Shown here in pieces: positions 61,871-64,000 of a DNA stretch of 64,000 bases. The stretch spans positions 85,064 through 149,063 of the forward strand of contig DASYKS010000002.1 in the NCBI GenBank assembly GCA_035995205.1. Reading direction: 5' to 3'. Source of the DNA: DASYKS01 sp035995205. Its GTDB lineage: Bacteria > Acidobacteriota > Thermoanaerobaculia > Multivoradales > UBA5704. Each line of letters opens with the position of its first letter. Position 1 is the stretch's first letter. The notes under the pieces were generated by a model. That model saw only the letters and a program-made list of their open reading frames with translations. It had not been told where the DNA came from and did not search any database. The position numbers were made by a program, and so were the translations under genes.

Positions 61871-62179
61871 TCAGAGTCCGAGCCATGCCCGAACACCCTG
61901 TTCGATAGGTGCGAGCTGCTCAGGGGTGAGACTGCCGATTCTGCGAAGGGCGTACTTGGATGGAATCGTTACGACGCTCTGCACGGCGAAAGCACCTTCG
62001 CGGAGGAAAGGAACAGGAACGGTGATCTCGAACGGCGAACCACGGAGCGAGGTAGTGTGTGAAACCACGGTAACCACCGCTCGATCAGTGTCTCCAAACG
62101 GCACGTTGAGGATGAGGGCGGGGCGGGTCTTTTGGGCCATGCCAAGGTCCACAAGCCAGACCTCACCTCGCCTGGGCAT
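61871..62179 (-). CDS. MazF/PemK-like toxin
   Basis: 102 residues from ATG 62179 with GAGGAGG just upstream. RRGEVWLVDLG, RPALILNV, VVTVVSHTTSLRGSPFEI and AVQSVVTIPSKYALRRIGSL are the MazF/PemK barrel pattern. This family cleaves RNA at specific short sites. The start lies 17 nt inside the antitoxin gene, so the two are co-translated. Confidence 0.9.
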   Translation of the reverse strand: MPRRGEVWLVDLGMAQKTRPALILNVPFGDTDRAVVTVVSHTTSLRGSPFEITVPVPFLREGAFAVQSVVTIPSKYALRRIGSLTPEQLAPIEQGVRAWLGL

Positions 62180-62357
62180 CTTCCTCCTCGTCAAGCATGG
62201 CGAAAATCCGGGAGGCAGAAGCAGTCAGCTCCTCGTCGGTGATGTCGCCATCGTCGAGCTGAGCGGCTCGATGAACGATGACGGCGCTGAGCTCCCGTTG
62301 CTCCGAGAGCGGAAGCCGGTCAAATTCCTCAAGGAGGTGTGCCGTGGCTGGGCTCAT
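62163..62357 (-). CDS. Antitoxin of the MazF-like toxin
   Basis: 64 residues from ATG 62357; an upstream in-frame start at 62393 would add 12 residues. LLEEFDRLPLSEQRELSAVIVHRAA resembles short addiction-module antitoxins, and the acidic tail (MLDEEEDAQAR) overlaps the toxin start. It probably binds the toxin through the C-terminal part. Confidence 0.8.
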   Translation of the reverse strand: MSPATAHLLEEFDRLPLSEQRELSAVIVHRAAQLDDGDITDEELTASASRIFAMLDEEEDAQAR

Positions 62358-62404
62358 GCGGAAAAGATACTGGACTCTTTGCTTCTGTGGCAAGGCCGAT
62401 CATC

Positions 62405-62556
62405 GGCCCCGCAGATACTCCGCCGCCTCTCGAAAAGCTCTGGCGAACCAGGCGTCGGCGATCTTCATCTCGGTACAAACCCGCTTGCTGGCGGCGTGGC
62501 GGGCGAGCTTCGAATTGAAATAGCCCATGAAGCGGGCCAGGCGCTCGCTGTCCTCT
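62405..62556 (-). pseudogene. Internally deleted remnant of the same IS200-like transposase
   Basis: The stretch joins two parts of the transposase at 60634-61581. The end EDSERLARFMGYFNSKLAR is fused directly to HAASKRVCTEMKIADAWFARAFREAAEYLR. About 0.5 kb that separates these parts in the longer copy is missing. A short open frame survives but encodes no HUH domain. Confidence 0.75.
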
Positions 62557-62808
62557 GCCCACCGTCGGCGCCCACCGACGCTTGAATCTTCGTCCCAAGA
62601 CCCCATTTGCTCGATTTCTCGGAAACCGCCATCTATCGTTGCGGCGTGGGGCGGATCGCAACCGGTCGGAGGAACGTGAGGGGGGCGAACGAGAGGCTCG
62701 GAAGAGGTCGCTTAAGCCTGCTCTCGGACCCCGGCGGAACATGCCTCAGGGCGAGAGGGTCCGGTGAGAACAACTGGGTAGGTTACCTCGACAACCTCCG
62801 AGAATCCA

Positions 62809-62845
62809 AAGGCCCTGAGGGACGAGGGCGATTTGCTACGGTCTC
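62809..62845 (+). repeat. Duplicated leader element, upstream copy
   Basis: 37 nt (AAGGCCCTGAGGGACGAGGG and following) recur at 63099-63135 with one mismatch and the same orientation, 290 nt apart. The downstream copy leads the gene at 63206. This copy is followed 46 nt later by an ATG (62888) with no credible gene. The rest of 62557-63205 shows nothing recognisable. Confidence 0.75.
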
Positions 62846-63098
62846 TGGCGTCGAAAGAAACCGAAGCGGTCGAAGAGAGAGGCGGCGATGAACAGCGAGT
62901 GCCCTACGAGGACGCGGAACCAGGGCTCCCCCCCGAGGGAGGGGCGATCCTGGCCCCAAAACGGTGCTCCCGCGGCAGGGAGCGGCAATTTTGGCGGTGA
63001 AACCGCGGTCCTGGAGCCTCGAAGACCGGCGCCGGGAGGACGAACACATAGGGGCGAGGAGCGCTGCGGAGCTAACCATTCGGTATAACAAACGGGCC

Positions 63099-63135
63099 AA
63101 GGCCCTGAGGGACGAGGGGGATTTGCTACGGTCTC
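63099..63135 (+). repeat. Duplicated leader element, copy upstream of the coiled-coil gene
   Basis: Same 37-nt element as 62809-62845, ending GATTTGCTACGGTCTC. It lies about 70 nt before ATG 63206, where a promoter or leader would be expected. Confidence 0.7.
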
Positions 63136-63205
63136 AGAAGTCGAGGACGAAGAGGCTCCACCTGTGCCGGCCATTTCGGCCCGCACGTTCAACAAGGAGG
63201 GCATC

Positions 63206-63607
63206 ATGCCCAATTCGTACGCGGGAAAGACGGAGCGCTGGACCACCCTGGTCACCAACACGGAGCCGTTGCTCGGCTCCGTGCCGGCCGCCCAGGAACT
63301 TCATTCGGAGCTCAAGGTCTCGACGACCGAGCTCGGCGCCATGGCGTCCCGCATCCAGGAGCTCCTGGGCGAAGCGCACACCCTGGCCAAGCGGCGGCAG
63401 GATCTGGCCCGCAAGGTCTCTGAGGACGCCACCCGCTTGAAGACCCACCTTCAAGCCCACCTGGGTCTCAAGAACCCGGAGCTGGTGAAGCTCGGCATCC
63501 GGCCCCAGGACATGCGGAGAAGGGGACTGTCGGCCAAGGCCAAAGCCGCCAAGGCTCTGGCGGAAGCCAAGGGGAGTGAAGGGCAGTCCGTGAGCGCCGA
63601 GGCCTGA
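63206..63607 (+). CDS. Small helical/coiled-coil protein, unknown function
   Basis: 133 residues from ATG 63206, preceded by AAGGAGGG. It is almost wholly helical: LHSELKVSTTELGAMASRIQ, then LAKRRQDLARKVSED and a basic Ala/Lys-rich end (AKAKAAKALAEAKG). No known domain. A truncated, frameshifted copy with the same terminator lies at 29120-29420, and the leader is duplicated at 62809, so the family seems to be multi-copy and mobile or amplified in this genome. Confidence 0.82.
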   Translation: MPNSYAGKTERWTTLVTNTEPLLGSVPAAQELHSELKVSTTELGAMASRIQELLGEAHTLAKRRQDLARKVSEDATRLKTHLQAHLGLKNPELVKLGIRPQDMRRRGLSAKAKAAKALAEAKGSEGQSVSAEA

Positions 63608-63619
63608 TCCGGCGTTCCA

Positions 63620-63650
63620 GGCCGGGAGAGGGGGCAATCCTCTCCCGGCC
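63620..63650 (+). terminator. Hairpin terminator of the coiled-coil gene
   Basis: GGCCGGGAGAGG (63620-63631) pairs perfectly with CCTCTCCCGGCC (63639-63650) over a 7-nt loop, followed by GTTGTTGTTG rather than a pure T run. The remnant at 29141-29173 carries the same hairpin, which supports it being part of the gene unit. Confidence 0.75.
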
Positions 63651-63832
63651 GTTGTTGTTGCGCCTCCCGCTCTTTTCCTTTCAACTTCCGGCTCGTCACT
63701 CAGAAGACCCACAGAGCCCACGATCTCGCCCGAGGTCAGCATTTCGGTGGTCGCCTACAAGGGGCTCGACGAAGAAGACGTCGATCAAGACCGGGAGGTT
63801 TGCGCCCGACCCCGAGGTGTTATCGTCTTGGC

Positions 63833-64000
63833 ATGCAACAGCGAGGGCAGGCGATCGATCGGCACGGCAGAACCTGGACGGCGACGGTCGTCACCGAGGC
63901 CGAAGCCGAGGAGGCCGATTTCCGCTTCTGGTATGAAGGGCTCACTCCGGCGGAGCGTGTCAACGCGGTTCAGGACTGCCTACTCTCCGCTCTGAAGACG
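63833..64000 (+). CDS. Small acidic protein, cut by window end
   Basis: An open frame from ATG 63833 runs through 56 codons to the last base without a stop. FRFWYEGLTPAERVNAVQDCLL resembles the small helical proteins (FWxxLSPEERL pattern) that precede nucleotidyltransferase-type toxin genes. The ribosome-binding site is weak. The partner, if any, lies outside the window. Confidence 0.55.
   Translation, partial: MQQRGQAIDRHGRTWTATVVTEAEAEEADFRFWYEGLTPAERVNAVQDCLLSALKT

Noticed and set aside
62836..63261. 141-residue minus-strand open frame upstream of the coiled-coil gene
   Set aside because: It spans the duplicated leader and runs into the coiled-coil gene on the opposite strand, with no recognisable domain.

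Overview
The window looks like a piece of a high-GC bacterial chromosome, plausibly Acidobacteriota (Thermoanaerobaculia-like). The hints are dense GC-rich genes with 1-11 nt overlaps, a bacterial mevalonate cluster, a very large multicopper-oxidase-like protein, TPR-CHAT and subtilase genes, and REP-like palindromes. This placement is inference from gene content; no rRNA or tRNA gene is visible to anchor it.

Layout. 1-4359: a visibly more A/T-rich three-gene operon (5'-truncated TPR-CHAT protease, unknown protein, EF-hand subtilase), a possible proteolytic conflict system. 4637-7191: an OmpR-type regulator and a hybrid histidine kinase. 7188-17277 (minus): five overlapping genes (giant multicopper-oxidase-like protein, YVTN propeller, two SCO1/SenC copper chaperones, cytochrome c/ABC-binding-protein fusion), a periplasmic copper/redox module. 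17507-21449: a GluQ-type tRNA-modifying synthetase, an AlbA-type regulator bracketed by two copies of a hairpin repeat, and a secreted glycosidase. 21668-26269: an assimilatory sulfur and siroheme operon (nitrite/sulfite reductase, APS/PAPS reductase, unknown protein, CysG-N-like dehydrogenase, CobA). 26348-28190: a second subtilase with a small partner.

28191-29794 holds no intact gene. It contains a 36-unit array with a 21-nt period, remnants of two genes whose intact relatives lie elsewhere in the window, and a ~20-nt-period array. Two unknown membrane proteins follow (29795-32829). 32898-48316 (minus) is one co-directional run of 14 genes. It encodes isoprenoid supply (GGPP synthase, type 2 IDI, HMG-CoA reductase, mevalonate kinase, a decarboxylase of the diphosphomevalonate/phosphomevalonate type, isopentenyl phosphate kinase), a squalene/phytoene synthase, an M1 peptidase, and a lipid-modification set (DUF1295, flavin amine oxidase, DUF1365, two cyclopropane-synthase-like methyltransferases, DUF1475). 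A sigma-54 activator with a degenerate receiver lies just upstream. IPK without a phosphomevalonate kinase suggests the alternative mevalonate route.

49934-55234 is housekeeping (PhzF-like, RimO, RibF, thioredoxin, M24 peptidase). 55130-64000 is accessory: two more 21-nt arrays on either side of a DUF4143 ATPase, toxin-antitoxin genes (DUF433/DUF5615, UPF0175, ribbon-helix-helix, MazF-like), an IS1380-type element, two wrecks of one IS200-like transposase, a small coiled-coil gene with duplicated leader, and a gene cut by the window end. The strongest candidates for something undescribed are the recurrent 20/21-nt arrays, the CHAT-X-subtilase operon, and the hairpin-bracketed AlbA regulator.
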